The notes beneath the pieces are model-generated. The model was not told the origin of the DNA and did not search any database. It saw nothing but the letters and a program-made list of their open reading frames with translations. Both the position numbers and the translations under genes were made by a program. Shown here piece after piece: positions 40,797 through 52,592 of a stretch of 64,000 bases of DNA (position 1 is its first letter; each line of letters begins with the position of its first letter). This DNA is from Stentor roeselii (lineage: Eukaryota; Ciliophora; Heterotrichea; Heterotrichida; Stentoridae), in the NCBI GenBank assembly GCA_006503475.1, contig RSEH01000160.1, positions 1-64,000 of the forward strand, read 5' to 3'.

Positions 40797-41702
40797 TTTT
40801 ACTATAACGTTGGGGTTGTTAGGATTTGGATTAGAGGTCTTTATGGAGAGGTTTTTAAGGATTTATGGAAATTGGAAGAGGGTTTTAGGATAATTATTTT
40901 TTTGGGTTGAAAAGGTGGATTTTTTATTGGTTTAAGAGGATTTTTAGGTGTATTGGATTTTAACATTTTTTAGATGTTTTGAGAGATTGGCTAGATAAGA
41001 TCAGAGTTATTTTCATGTTTTTATTTGTTTTTAAAGGATTGGTATCAGAATAATTGATTTTTATGATGAGATGACTGAAGAATATCATAATTATGGCTTC
41101 ATTGAAGTTCAGTATTTAACTTTTATTATATAAATATAATAGATTTAGGTGTTAACAGTTAGAGAAACCACTTATGAAATTTTTGATGGAGTTTTTTTAG
41201 ACTTGAAAAAAAAATTTTATAGATTTGATTGATCTTGAATTTAACTATGATATTAGGTCGAAATTCCTAGTTTAAATCAGATCGGTTATAATAATAATTG
41301 TATAAAATCTGCCATCTGACCAGGAAAAGACATTTCAAAGCCTTCTCAAAAAATGAACTCAAAGTGAAAAGAAATTCTATTCCCAAGCCTCTTCTATTCA
41401 ACAAATAAAATGCAAATCCTCGTATATGGCATACCAAAAATATAGAATTTTTAAAAGAAATTTCAAAATTATGTCAAAAGCTTCTCACTAATGATAAATT
41501 TCCTATCAAAAACACCAAAATCATCAAAATCGTCTTCAAAAATTACTCAATAATCATCAAATTATCATAATCAAGTGAAAACCAGGTAATCACAACCCAC
41601 TGAACTCATAATCAATAAAACAATAAAACTCTCAATCCCCAAATCAAGCATCACCTGAAACTTAATTTCCAGAGCCATTAAGTGCACAATCTTAATAATT
41701 TC
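40797..41702. promoter_or_regulatory. Divergent gap before the giant membrane genes
   Basis: About 900 bp. G+T-rich on the left (upstream of the minus gene) and A+C-rich on the right (upstream of the plus gene), with plain AT DNA between. No gene. Confidence 0.5.
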
Positions 41703-41707
41703 ATGGA
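41691..41707 (+). repeat. 17-bp leader shared by copies 1 and 2
   Basis: CTTAATAATTTCATGGA around the start codon is identical at 41691-41707 and 47961-47977. It supports the start codon choice and may mark a conserved translation or transcription start context. Confidence 0.6.
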
Positions 41708-44700
41708 TGATATCAACAACAGCCACTTCAACCCTCGCCCAAGAAGGTTTCAGAAGTTCATGCAAGATTATTTTAACTGGCCATTTAGTAAACTAGAGAT
41801 TTTTTCAATGGTCTTGTTTTTGATCTTAGGACTGATTCACTGTCTCATCTTCAACAGTTACCTCGACAACTACATCGTAAAAAATGACACAAAGCGAAAG
41901 CCTATCTTTGAAACATTGTCAATCGTTTCTCCTTTACTCGGTCTTTACGCCGCAGTCACTATGAAGCTCAAGCAGCGCCTAAAATTTAAACTCGCCATAT
42001 TTTTCTTCATTATCTTTATTCCTCTCCTCATTCTTTCAGTTTTACTCGGCTTAGGCTTCTTCAGTATAAGTCTAAAGCCATTCGTTGCATTTATTTATAT
42101 TTCAAGCTCTATCGTTGGACTTGCCTTGTTGAAGACACTTCGAAGAAGAATGAGAAAAAGATTTAGAGGAAAAATCGGAGAATTTTTAACGATTTTTCTG
42201 ATTATTGATTGCAATTTGATGTTTAATTTAACTGTTTCTGTGCTTTTTTTAAAGGAAGGTATTTTCAGTATGCCGCATATTGTGATTAAGTATATTGGAG
42301 GCACCTGGATTGCTTTACTTGTGATTATCTGGCTTGATATTCATCCTTTTGTATTTAAAAGGTACCCGAGTGAAATTCAACTGCTTCGTTCAGAAATTTT
42401 ATATATGAGGAACCCTTCGATGAAGGTGCAGGTGATTTTAAGTGAAAACCCTGATATTTTGAAAGTGAAAGAAGAAGGGTGTATTGTTAAAAATAGTCAT
42501 TTACTGGCTTCAATTGGGATTTTAGTGTCTTTGGTATGTGTGGAAATAGGACTTATTGTGGTTATATCAGAATATGAGGATAGATCTGTGAATGATGAGG
42601 ATAGATTTAATAAAGAGACTTATTATCTTGCTTTGTTTTACTCTGTTGTCGCTCCGATGTTTATGTTTGGAGGAATGGTTTTTAGTTCGTATAAGCTTGT
42701 TGCTCGTGATAAATACTTTTTTACTATTATGATTGGAGCTTTGGTACCTGTATTGTTGATTGAGTGGCTTTGCTATTATCTTTATTCTTTAGAGTCGAGT
42801 TTTTATTTAGCACTGGTTATTGGAATCGGGTTTCCTACTTCTTTGGTTTATTGGCTGTCTATGGCCATGATTTTTAAACATAATAAAAGAGCTTATCAGT
42901 ATTTTTCATTTATTTTGTGCTTGGTAATTTTGATTCCTATTGGACTGATTTTACCTTTATATGCTTCTGGAGGGATGAAAACTCAAAATTTCCAGATAAC
43001 TGAAGCTATCCTAATAAGTGCAGGATTAATTTTGCTAATACTCTGGAGTGCCCAATCATTTTCAAGACTATCCAAATCCCTCTGTCTCCTAATAAAAGAA
43101 TTAAAAACCTTCAACATCGACGACTTATCCCTATTCCTATTCTCATTATCTTTTTTATTAAGCTATTCATTAATAAACTGGATAACCTTTCATCAAATCG
43201 ATAAAACCAAAAACATCTGGAAAACTGGTTTAATCACAGGTTGCAACATAATCCTCGCCTTGACCATCTTCAACTCTTTACTAGTCCAAAGAATCACTCT
43301 TTACCACAACGACCCTGAAATCCCAGAACAAAATTTCATAGAAATAATTCGAGGAGGGTCTCAAGTGTTAACTCAAGCTCAAGCCGAAAAAAAGATCTTA
43401 AAAAAAAAAAGTTTGTTAACCTTGGCAATATTTGGTCTATTTATAACTTTTTCAATAAGCATTCCTATTTTCGCTTCAAGTAGATCAGATGTTTCTAGAT
43501 ATTTAGGAATCACAGTAGTTGTTGGAGGAGTTACTTCTACTGTGATTTTTTTGATTATTTTAGAACTTAAACATTATTTGAAGAGATTTGGACAAAAAGT
43601 GATTTCTTTTCTTTTAGGGTATTGTTGGATGTTTTGTTTTATTCCTTTTGTTGTCATGATTCCGGTTAGTGTTTCTAGTATTGTAAATTTGGATTCGAAA
43701 ATAGTGACGACTTGGAGTACAAGGATTGTTCTGTTAATTGTTATTATAAGTGTTAGCATTATTAGCATCATGTTTAACTACTTGTTTAAAATGCTGGAAT
43801 ATGAAAAAATTTCTAGGTTTTGTTGCTTGCATGTACAAAATATGCTTAATGAAACTGGAGTCAAGGTTAGTCAAGAGAACCTTAGAGGGATTTATGATAA
43901 TCTTTTTAACTCTTCACCGGAAGTGGTTGAAAAAGTTCTTCTTGCACAGACTGTTTATACGTTTAGGGAACTTGGTGATAATGATGGTGACTGGGAGTAC
44001 AGCAAAGAACTATTAACAGTAAAAAGCTTAACTATCCTAAAACACAAAGAAGAAAAATCCAAGCGAAAAAAAGATCAAGATTCCCAAAGTTTCCAAAAGA
44101 TTTGCACAAAATTCTGTAAAAAGCAATTAAATCACGAATCAACTGAAAATTCCGATCCAGACTTTCAAGACGATCATGAAGAGTCTAAAGTAGAAAACAT
44201 CGACGAAGAAAATCAAGAAGAAAACAAAACCATAAACAACGAAATCCAAGATTCAGAAAACAATTGGCTCGAAATCTTCAAAGCAGAGTTACTCAAAGAA
44301 AAAGAAGAATTAAAAAAACAAGAAGAACTCAAAGAACAAGCTCGTCAACAAGAACTCGAAAAAGTTATCAACTCCAGACAAGAAGACTTTTTGTTGAAAA
44401 TCGCTGAATTCAAGGAAAATAATGGATTAAAAACGTTTAGTGAGACAAGTTTCTCTGATTTACCAGTCTTAAAACTTAGGTTCACCGAAAGAGCACTTCT
44501 TATGGAATCTGAAGAGCTTCGAGTGATTCTAGATGATTTTGATGTACGGAAAATGTGGATAAAAACAGTTTTTGAGATGTTTAGCATCGAGTTTAATGAT
44601 ACAAGATGTATGAATTTTAATAATTTCAACAATTTTATCAAATTTTCTGGACTTGAACAAGTTCTTGACACATTTTCAACTGAGAGTCTTTTTTATAAAA

Positions 44701-46295
44701 TCATTAAAAAATACTCAGATCAAGTCACTTTTGAAGAATTTTACTCTAAAATTCTTCCAAGACTTTTAAAACTTGTGCAGAAAATCAAGAAAAACTTAAA
44801 AACTGAAGAAGATTTTATAAAAGAACAACTTTTTCCTCATCTAGTAAAAAACATGCCAGCTTTAAAAACAGTTATTTCAGACTTTCAAGTAATTTTCAAT
44901 CGATATCAAGAAGACATCACGAAACTTTCTCAAAAGAATGAAAATATTGAGAGCAACATTGAAATAATTGATACTGAAAATGCTCAAATACTTGAAATTT
45001 TAATAACAAAAGAAAAAAACATCAAATGTTCAAAGTTTTTAGATTGTTTCTCAAAATGCACTTCAAGTTGTTTTCATGCAATTATCAATTGTTTCGGAAA
45101 AATTATTGAGAAATGGCTTACCCTCAACAATGACCCGATACCAAAACCACAAATAAAGCCAAAAAAAGAATTTTTTAATGAAAGACCTCATTCACCTATT
45201 TGGGAAGACATCTGTAAAATGATCATTTCTCAGTTCGCAATATCTGACCATGAAGCAAGACATTTTAATAAGCGACAAAAAATTTCTTTAAGTTTCAACA
45301 CAGCAAATATAATGGGAATTTTTTATCATATTCTAGATATATTCAGCTTTTCATCAATAGGACTTGATAAAGCTGTTGGATGGGATTTTCGAGATTGGTT
45401 CAATTATGTGAACGACTTTAACTTAGTTGGTAATGAATATTGGATTATAAAATTTTGGATTTGTTTTTCAAGCAGCATGATTTTTATTGTTTTGGTCATC
45501 CCAGCTTTGAATTTAATGAAAAAAGGAAGACTTGGACTTGATGAAAACTTTACAGTTGCTAAATTTCCTTCTTTGAATTTTTTTTTATGTAAGTTGATTT
45601 TGTTTTTTGGGGAAATCTTGTATTTGCCGATAATGTGCTCGATGCTTAGTGTTTTTTCTTGTGAGGGTAGTTTAGGTGAGATAAAATGTTTATCAGCAAC
45701 TCATTTAGGTTATATATTTGTGTCGATTCTGACCATGATTCTGTATTATCCGACAGCGACTCTGCTATTTCCCAGCATTTCTTATCAAGACCGAGCACTA
45801 GACCTAAAATTTGATACATCTTATCTAGTCCTTGAGTCTCAGGGTAAGGTGATAATCGCAGCCTTTGCTGTTTTATTCAATAAAAACATTCTAGTCCTAC
45901 TCATAGTTGCAATTATTGTAACAACTCTCCTCTTTTTTACTTGTTTAAAGTTAAAGCCGTGTCTTGTCCATTCTTATAACTTTTGGAAGGCTGGAGGCTT
46001 TTTAGTTCCTATTTGGATCTGCACTTGTGCTTTGATTAAAGTGGTCTCGAGTATGAAAAATGTTTTTGAGTTCATTTTGTTACCTGGACTTGCATTGATA
46101 GCTACTGCTTTGGTCTTTATTTACTGGAAAAAATATGGGTTTTGTAAATGCAGGAATAGAACAATAATTAGAAGGCAAATTGAGAATAATGTTACAGTTA
46201 TTGATGCTCCTCCTGCATCTGAAAGAGATGAATGTATCTCTGATTCTGGAAGAGATGTGATAAGTCATAAGAATTCTACCAATTCTTTTAATTAA
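41703..46295 (+). CDS. Giant multi-pass membrane protein, tandem family copy 1
   Basis: 1,530 aa. ATG 41703 (MDDINNSHF) is chosen because it aligns with MDNG starts of copies 2 and 3; the in-frame GTG at 41682 is rejected. About 18 hydrophobic segments fill residues about 30-700, then a charged cytosolic block with coiled coil (about 780-920). Residues about 949-1023 have a TPPP/p25-alpha-like pattern (KMWIKTVFEMF, MNFNNFNNFIKFSGL, VTFEEFYSKILPRL). A Cys-rich helix follows, then six or seven more membrane segments with the conserved QDRALDLKFDTSYLVLESQGK. No known channel or transporter motif is seen. The function is unknown; the tubulin-binding idea is inference. Confidence 0.88.
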   Translation: MDDINNSHFNPRPRRFQKFMQDYFNWPFSKLEIFSMVLFLILGLIHCLIFNSYLDNYIVKNDTKRKPIFETLSIVSPLLGLYAAVTMKLKQRLKFKLAIFFFIIFIPLLILSVLLGLGFFSISLKPFVAFIYISSSIVGLALLKTLRRRMRKRFRGKIGEFLTIFLIIDCNLMFNLTVSVLFLKEGIFSMPHIVIKYIGGTWIALLVIIWLDIHPFVFKRYPSEIQLLRSEILYMRNPSMKVQVILSENPDILKVKEEGCIVKNSHLLASIGILVSLVCVEIGLIVVISEYEDRSVNDEDRFNKETYYLALFYSVVAPMFMFGGMVFSSYKLVARDKYFFTIMIGALVPVLLIEWLCYYLYSLESSFYLALVIGIGFPTSLVYWLSMAMIFKHNKRAYQYFSFILCLVILIPIGLILPLYASGGMKTQNFQITEAILISAGLILLILWSAQSFSRLSKSLCLLIKELKTFNIDDLSLFLFSLSFLLSYSLINWITFHQIDKTKNIWKTGLITGCNIILALTIFNSLLVQRITLYHNDPEIPEQNFIEIIRGGSQVLTQAQAEKKILKKKSLLTLAIFGLFITFSISIPIFASSRSDVSRYLGITVVVGGVTSTVIFLIILELKHYLKRFGQKVISFLLGYCWMFCFIPFVVMIPVSVSSIVNLDSKIVTTWSTRIVLLIVIISVSIISIMFNYLFKMLEYEKISRFCCLHVQNMLNETGVKVSQENLRGIYDNLFNSSPEVVEKVLLAQTVYTFRELGDNDGDWEYSKELLTVKSLTILKHKEEKSKRKKDQDSQSFQKICTKFCKKQLNHESTENSDPDFQDDHEESKVENIDEENQEENKTINNEIQDSENNWLEIFKAELLKEKEELKKQEELKEQARQQELEKVINSRQEDFLLKIAEFKENNGLKTFSETSFSDLPVLKLRFTERALLMESEELRVILDDFDVRKMWIKTVFEMFSIEFNDTRCMNFNNFNNFIKFSGLEQVLDTFSTESLFYKIIKKYSDQVTFEEFYSKILPRLLKLVQKIKKNLKTEEDFIKEQLFPHLVKNMPALKTVISDFQVIFNRYQEDITKLSQKNENIESNIEIIDTENAQILEILITKEKNIKCSKFLDCFSKCTSSCFHAIINCFGKIIEKWLTLNNDPIPKPQIKPKKEFFNERPHSPIWEDICKMIISQFAISDHEARHFNKRQKISLSFNTANIMGIFYHILDIFSFSSIGLDKAVGWDFRDWFNYVNDFNLVGNEYWIIKFWICFSSSMIFIVLVIPALNLMKKGRLGLDENFTVAKFPSLNFFLCKLILFFGEILYLPIMCSMLSVFSCEGSLGEIKCLSATHLGYIFVSILTMILYYPTATLLFPSISYQDRALDLKFDTSYLVLESQGKVIIAAFAVLFNKNILVLLIVAIIVTTLLFFTCLKLKPCLVHSYNFWKAGGFLVPIWICTCALIKVVSSMKNVFEFILLPGLALIATALVFIYWKKYGFCKCRNRTIIRRQIENNVTVIDAPPASERDECISDSGRDVISHKNSTNSFN

Positions 46296-47972
46296 GGTTT
46301 AGGTGTTTTCTGATTTTTAATGTTTTAGGATGAAGAATGGTAAGATTAGTAAATTTCAAGGTTTTGAGATTTATGAGCAGTTATTACAGAAGAGTAGATT
46401 TAAGTTTATTCGATTAAAGTTATCAGTTAATAGTTTGTTTAGAGAAATTCTTCAATGGTTTTAAAATATGTTTACTTTTAAGATTTGATTATAGAATATA
46501 TATTTTATTCAGGATTTTCAGTTGATGATTGCATTTGAGGTTTGCAAGCTGAATTATTTAAGATGAGAGATTTTGGAAGTTAATTTAAGCAGATTGTATA
46601 ATTTATATTTATATAATATGATAAGGTTACTTAGAAATTACTATTTTCTCCACAGGATGAAATATCAAGATGAAAGTAAAGAAAAGCCAAGAAAAGAGAC
46701 TCTGAGAAATAATATATTAAAAGAATCATTTTTCCTTAGAAATGAGATAAAGAAATATTAGCTTTTAAGAAATTAAGAGACTCGATTTTAGGATCTTTTC
46801 AAACTCTAGATGGGATTAATCTCTTAAAGAGTTCAAAATAACTTGGCATTATACTCAGCTGATTAAGATCAAAACCTCTTTGAAATAATCACTGAATTTA
46901 CAAATAACAATTATAAATTGTTTATGGTTAAAAATTACAAAGAATTCATAAACTTTTAATATAAAACTGATTTATTCTATCTCTTGGCAAACCTTATATT
47001 AAGAGACAGCAAGTTTCACCTCATTCTATTGGGCTTTATGTAAAGTTAGTGTAGGTTATTAGCTGTAAGTTATATGATAGTGTTTTCAACAGATTAATAT
47101 TGAAAATTCTGAATTATGATTACTTAGATAAGCAAACAGCTAAGGATTAAAATGGTAAAATTAACTTATATATTTATAATATTTTCTGATAGGTTCATTC
47201 CCTCGAACTGCAAAAAGTTTATATTTTATTCGCTATATCTGTATTTAATCAAAATAAAAAAAATCATTTTTCCCACCGAAATATCTAATATAATTCAATT
47301 CTTAAGAATATCGAATATTGTGACTTCTTTGAAAAACAAAAACGATTGATTCAAACTTTCATCCACACATCAAGAAATATTTTTAAATGAGTTCAATTAT
47401 TAAACCTTTTCAGTTAAAATTTTCTTTCCAAATAACTATAAAAACGTCACATAAACTTATATTTGCTTATGTTTATCCTACAATTAAATCATTGATTAAA
47501 AACAATCCAAACTTAATGTATTCTAAAGCCAGTCAGAAAGAAATAAATTAAAACTATTGATATTTAAAGTATTCTATTTCATATATTCAACCTTATAGTT
47601 ATTTAAAGTTGCTAGATTGTTCAACCCTTATGTTTGAAAAAACAGTCAGAAAGAAACCTTATCGAAAATTGAAATTGGGCATTTTCCTTTTAGGTTGAGA
47701 TATGTTGAGTTGAAAATGGCTGACTAAAATATAGAACCTTATATCAAGTTGAGGTTTAGATCTAGATTTATTATAGATTCTCTCAGAAATGCGAAATTTT
47801 TACTATTTATCAGGATCATAAGTAAAACTTAAGGTTCCTGAGAGTAAATCAGTAATATATAGAAATTTATTAATCATAGACTGTGATAGTCAATATTCTA
47901 ACCAAGCTCGTTAAAAACTTGAATACTTTAGCCGGCTGGATAATTTAGTTTCCACTATTTCTTAATAATTTC
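46296..47972. other. Spacer between copies 1 and 2
   Basis: 1.7 kb of AT-rich DNA. Short frames (46573-46761, 47152-47349) show no resemblance to the flanking genes. No gene is supported. Confidence 0.5.
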
Positions 47973-50900
47973 ATGGACAACGGTTATGGGCAACAGTTGA
48001 ACCCTTGCATCAGGGTTCTCAAGAAGTACATTCTTCTCAGCTTTGACCTGCCCTTCAGCAAGCTCGAGATATTTTCAATAATCTTGTTCAACATCTTAGG
48101 CTTAGGACTTTGCATCATCTTCAACAGATTCCTTGAAATTGATGAAATGAATCAAAACTCCTATAATTATCAGATCTTCAACACCTTATCAATAATTTCT
48201 CCTTTTCTGGGCCTTTACGGTTCAGTGACCTTCAAGCTCAAACAAAACTTCAAAATAAACATTTTCTTGACCTTCTTCTTCATTTTGATCCCTTTAATAG
48301 TATTTTTTGCTTTAATTGGTGAAAAGCTCTACGATAAAGAAATTCCTCATCTAGTCGCTTCAATTTACATTTCAAGTTCAAGCCTTGGGTTCTTTTTGCT
48401 CAAGTTACTTCGAAGAAGAATGCAAAAAAGTTTTGGAAATATAATAGCAGATATTTTGACTATTGTTCTGATCATTAATTGTAATTTGATGTTTATTATG
48501 GCAATTTCTGTACTTTTTCTAAAAAAAGACTTCTTTTCTAACCCGGCTTTGATGATTGGGTATATTGGAGGAACCTGGCTTGTACTTCTTGGAATTATTT
48601 GGCTTGTAATAGACTCCTTTGTATTTAAAAGCTACCCAAATGAAATCCAGACATTAAGATCAGAAATCTTATCAATGAGAAACCCTTCAATGCAGGTCCA
48701 GGTTCTTTTAAGTGCAAATCCAGATCTGTTAAAAGTGACAAATGATAATATTATTTTGAAATATGGGCATAGGTTAGCTTCTTTAGGTATTTTAGTGTCG
48801 ATGATGTGTGTGGAAATAGGATTTATTGTTATTATTGCAGAGTATAATGTAGGGAAATACTCTGAAGAAGTTTATTCTCTTGCTTTGTTTTATTCTATTG
48901 TTGTTCCGATATTCATGTTTGGAGGAATGGTTTTTAGTTCATCTAAACTAGTAACTCGTGATAAGTTCCTTTTAATTATCACGATTGGAGCCTTGGTCCC
49001 TGTTTTGCTGATGGAATGGCTCAGCTACACCCTTTATTCTTCTTTATCTTTTTTTTATTTAGCACTCGTCATTGGAATCGGGTTTCCTGCCTCTTTGATT
49101 TACTGGATGTCAATGGCTATGATTTTTCAGCATAATAAAAGGACTTATCAGTACTTTTCATCGATTTTATGCATGGGCATTTTTATTCCAGTGGGAATTA
49201 TTTTGCCTCTTTATTCTTCAGAGGGAATGAAGACTCAAACATTTGAGATTACTGAAGCAATCTTGCTTAGTGCAGGACTCCTTCTCTTAACAATCTGGTG
49301 CACCCAATTATTTTTACGACTATCCAAAGCCCTCTGCCTACTTTTAATAGAAATCAGAAGTTTCAGTATAGAAGACTTCTCTCTTTACCTTTACTCATTA
49401 TCCTTTATCCTGGGTTACTCCATATTAGGCTGGATGATATTCAAGCAAAAATCATTAAAAGAAAACTGGTCAGCCGGTTTAATCTCTGGTTGTTTCGTGA
49501 TCCTAGCCTTATCAATATCAAGTTCATTATTCGTGCACAGAGTTAATTTCGAAAGCAACGACCCAGGATCAACTGATTTAAAATTCCAAGAAATAATAAA
49601 AAACAAATCAAAAGACTTAACCCAAGCCCAAGCCCAGAAAAAAATCATAAAAAAAAAAAGTTTAATCTTGTTGGGTATAATCGGATCATGTATAAGTCTT
49701 TTTATTGGTATTCCAATTCTCGCTTCTAGTACTTCTGAAGTTTCGACTTACTCAGGAGTGACTGTGATTGTTGGAGGAGTCATTTCCACTGCGATTTTTT
49801 TGATAATGGTTGAATTGAAACATTACTTGAGACATTTCGGGCAAAAAGTGATTTCTCATTTGTTAAGCTTTTGTTGGCTTTTCTGTGTTATTCCTTTTCT
49901 GGTGCTTATCCCTGTATTTAAAAGCTCTGATCAAAAGTCTGTAACGACTTGGAGTCTTCGATTGATCCTTTTGCTTATCATGGTCGGTGTCAGTGTCATA
50001 AGCATTGTGTTTAATTATCTCTTCAACTTGAAAGAATATGAAAAAGTTGCAAAGTTTTGTTGTGTTCAAGTTCAAGAAAAACTGGATGAAGTCGCTGTTA
50101 AAGCAAGTCTTTTAAACCTTCGAGAAATTTATGATAATCTTTACAACTCCTCTGCTGAAGCTGTTGAAAAAGTCCTTCTTGCACAAACTATCTACTCTTT
50201 TAGAGAATTTGGCGAAAATGATGGAGATTGGGAATATAGCAAAGAAATCCTCACTGTTGATATTTTAAATAAAATCAAACATAAAGGAGTGGAAATCAAA
50301 AAAATTGAAGAAGAAAAAAAAGATTTCAGTATTCGAGAGGTTTGCAATAAGTTGTTTAAAAGAAAGGATAAGGAAGAATTACAGAATAATGATGAAGGAC
50401 TTCAGAAAATTCCTGAAGATGATGATAATGATGAGGAAATTCAAGAGGTAAGTGATGAGGTTGTTGATTTTAATGAAAATAATGATTGGCTCGAAATTTT
50501 TAAAGCTGATGCTATCCGGGAACAGGAAGAATTGGAAAAACTTGAGGAGAAGAAAGAACTTGAAAGGCAGAGAGAAAGAGAAAGGGTTATTAAAATGAGG
50601 GAAGATGAATTTGTTGAAAAGATTTTTGAATTTAGAGCTAGACTTGGATTTGAAAAAGTTAAACAGATCTGTCTTGATAATGTACCTGTTCTTAAACTTA
50701 GAAAAAAAGAGAAAGTTTATCTTGAGAATTCAAAGGAATTGCATTTGATTTTAAGTGATATTGATGCACGGAAAATGTGGATTAAAACTGTTTTTGAGAT
50801 TTTCTGTACTGATATTGTTGATGATGATGAGCAATTAATGAATCTAGCCAATTTTAAGAATTTCATAAAATTTTCTGGCCTGGAGCAACTTATCGATTCA

Positions 50901-52592
50901 ATCTCAACCCGAGCACTCTTCGAAAGAATAACCAAAAGACAATCAACTGTCACTTTTGACATGTTTTACTTTAAAGTTCTGCCAAGACTTCGAAGACTAG
51001 CAAAGAAAACTGAGAAAACCCTAAAAACTGAAGAAGACTTCATAAAACAACAGCTATTTCCATATCTAGTTAACAATATCCCTGCATTAAAATCGATTAT
51101 TTCTGAATTCGAGGTGATTTTAAACGAATATGAATCAGAAATCACGAAATTTTCTCCTAAAACCCTTGAAAACATAGATATGACAGCATCAGAATCCATA
51201 AAAAACGATAATCCTCAAATATTCGAACAACTGATGACAGAAGACAAAAAGCTCGCATGTTCAAAATGCCTCGACTACTTCTCCAGATCAATTTCTCTTT
51301 GCATTCGTTCAATAATCATATGTCTAGGAAAAATAATCGAAATGAGTTTTCAAGTTACTTCAAACGACCAGAATCTTTCATTAAAATCCGAAAAAAGCCC
51401 TAAAATCCCAAAAAAACCTAAAAAAACTTCTTCAAATGAACGACCCGATTCGCCCTCCTGGGAAGAAATCTGCAAAATGATAGCCTATCAATTTGCAACT
51501 TTAAACCAAGAAGCTAAAGAAGATGGAAAAGAGAAAAATATTTCTCTTTCTTACAACGTATCAAATGTAATGGGAATTATTGGTCATGTTTTAGAAGTTT
51601 ATAGTTTTTCATCGATTGGGTTTAACAGAGCAGTGGGATGGAATTTCAATTATTGGTTTCATGAGTCGAATGACTCGGTCTTGGCTGATACGAGTTATTG
51701 GAATTTTATATTTTGGGCTTGTTTTGTATGCAGCATGGTTTTTATTGTCTTGCTTTTTCCTGCTCTTAAATTGGTTAAAAAGGGAAGGTTTGGATTGAAT
51801 GAAGATTTCACTAAAGCAAAGTTTCCTTCAACGAACTTCTTTTTAACTAAGTTTACTTTGTTGTTTGGGAAAATTTTGTATTTGACTATTATGTGTGCTA
51901 TGTTGGCTTCGTTTTCTTGTAGGTATGATTCTAAGGAAGATATTTGGATATTGGTTAGTGGATCGAATATTGAGTGCTTTGGTGAGACTCATATGCCTTA
52001 CCTGATTGTTTCTATTTTTACTATTCTTGTTTACTATCCAACCGCAACTCTGCTCTTCCCAAGCATCGCTTATCAAAACCGTGCTCTTGACCTGAAATTC
52101 GATACATCTTATTTAGTCCTTGAATCACAAGGCAAGATGTTAATAGCAGCCTTTGCAGTTCTATTTGAAAAAGAATCCTACATAATCCTTCAGCTGTCTG
52201 TGACAATAATAGTGACAGGCTTTCTTCTTTTAACCTGTTTGAAGTTAAGGCCCTGTCTTGTGAAGTCATATAACTTCTGGAAAACTTCAGGTTTTTTATT
52301 TCCGATCTGGATTTGCACTTGTGCTTTGATTAATGTTTGCTCTGGCATGAAATACGTTTTTGAAATTATTTTCATTCCAGGACTTGCAGTGATTTTAAGT
52401 GCTTTGGTTATTGTTTACTGGAAACTTTATGGATGGTGTCAGTGCAAAAAGAAGGAAAATTTGAAGAGGAAGAAAAATAATAAGGAGGACTTTGTTAAGG
52501 ATTTAGGTAATATCACTGAACGAGCTCATAATCTCTCTTCTATAGATAATGCGGGGTCTGATGATAGGCTTGAGAATAGTGATAATAGATAA
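47973..52592 (+). CDS. Giant multi-pass membrane protein, tandem family copy 2
   Basis: 1,539 aa from ATG 47973. Same order as copy 1: FDLPFSKLEIFS start, about 18 membrane segments, an acidic/charged linker and Arg/Glu-rich coiled coil (residues about 760-890), the TPPP/p25-like segment at about 932-1011, a Cys-rich amphipathic helix (CSKCLDYFSRSISLC), and a C-terminal membrane block of six or seven segments with QNRALDLKFDTSYLVLESQGK. The tail is Lys/Asp-rich. The membrane parts are better conserved among copies than the linkers, which suggests constraint on the transmembrane core. Confidence 0.88.
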   Translation: MDNGYGQQLNPCIRVLKKYILLSFDLPFSKLEIFSIILFNILGLGLCIIFNRFLEIDEMNQNSYNYQIFNTLSIISPFLGLYGSVTFKLKQNFKINIFLTFFFILIPLIVFFALIGEKLYDKEIPHLVASIYISSSSLGFFLLKLLRRRMQKSFGNIIADILTIVLIINCNLMFIMAISVLFLKKDFFSNPALMIGYIGGTWLVLLGIIWLVIDSFVFKSYPNEIQTLRSEILSMRNPSMQVQVLLSANPDLLKVTNDNIILKYGHRLASLGILVSMMCVEIGFIVIIAEYNVGKYSEEVYSLALFYSIVVPIFMFGGMVFSSSKLVTRDKFLLIITIGALVPVLLMEWLSYTLYSSLSFFYLALVIGIGFPASLIYWMSMAMIFQHNKRTYQYFSSILCMGIFIPVGIILPLYSSEGMKTQTFEITEAILLSAGLLLLTIWCTQLFLRLSKALCLLLIEIRSFSIEDFSLYLYSLSFILGYSILGWMIFKQKSLKENWSAGLISGCFVILALSISSSLFVHRVNFESNDPGSTDLKFQEIIKNKSKDLTQAQAQKKIIKKKSLILLGIIGSCISLFIGIPILASSTSEVSTYSGVTVIVGGVISTAIFLIMVELKHYLRHFGQKVISHLLSFCWLFCVIPFLVLIPVFKSSDQKSVTTWSLRLILLLIMVGVSVISIVFNYLFNLKEYEKVAKFCCVQVQEKLDEVAVKASLLNLREIYDNLYNSSAEAVEKVLLAQTIYSFREFGENDGDWEYSKEILTVDILNKIKHKGVEIKKIEEEKKDFSIREVCNKLFKRKDKEELQNNDEGLQKIPEDDDNDEEIQEVSDEVVDFNENNDWLEIFKADAIREQEELEKLEEKKELERQRERERVIKMREDEFVEKIFEFRARLGFEKVKQICLDNVPVLKLRKKEKVYLENSKELHLILSDIDARKMWIKTVFEIFCTDIVDDDEQLMNLANFKNFIKFSGLEQLIDSISTRALFERITKRQSTVTFDMFYFKVLPRLRRLAKKTEKTLKTEEDFIKQQLFPYLVNNIPALKSIISEFEVILNEYESEITKFSPKTLENIDMTASESIKNDNPQIFEQLMTEDKKLACSKCLDYFSRSISLCIRSIIICLGKIIEMSFQVTSNDQNLSLKSEKSPKIPKKPKKTSSNERPDSPSWEEICKMIAYQFATLNQEAKEDGKEKNISLSYNVSNVMGIIGHVLEVYSFSSIGFNRAVGWNFNYWFHESNDSVLADTSYWNFIFWACFVCSMVFIVLLFPALKLVKKGRFGLNEDFTKAKFPSTNFFLTKFTLLFGKILYLTIMCAMLASFSCRYDSKEDIWILVSGSNIECFGETHMPYLIVSIFTILVYYPTATLLFPSIAYQNRALDLKFDTSYLVLESQGKMLIAAFAVLFEKESYIILQLSVTIIVTGFLLLTCLKLRPCLVKSYNFWKTSGFLFPIWICTCALINVCSGMKYVFEIIFIPGLAVILSALVIVYWKLYGWCQCKKKENLKRKKNNKEDFVKDLGNITERAHNLSSIDNAGSDDRLENSDNR

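Noticed and set aside
41682-41702. Extension of giant gene 1 upstream to a GTG
   Set aside because: Paralogues start at the position of the ATG at 41703, and the leader around that ATG is conserved in copy 2.
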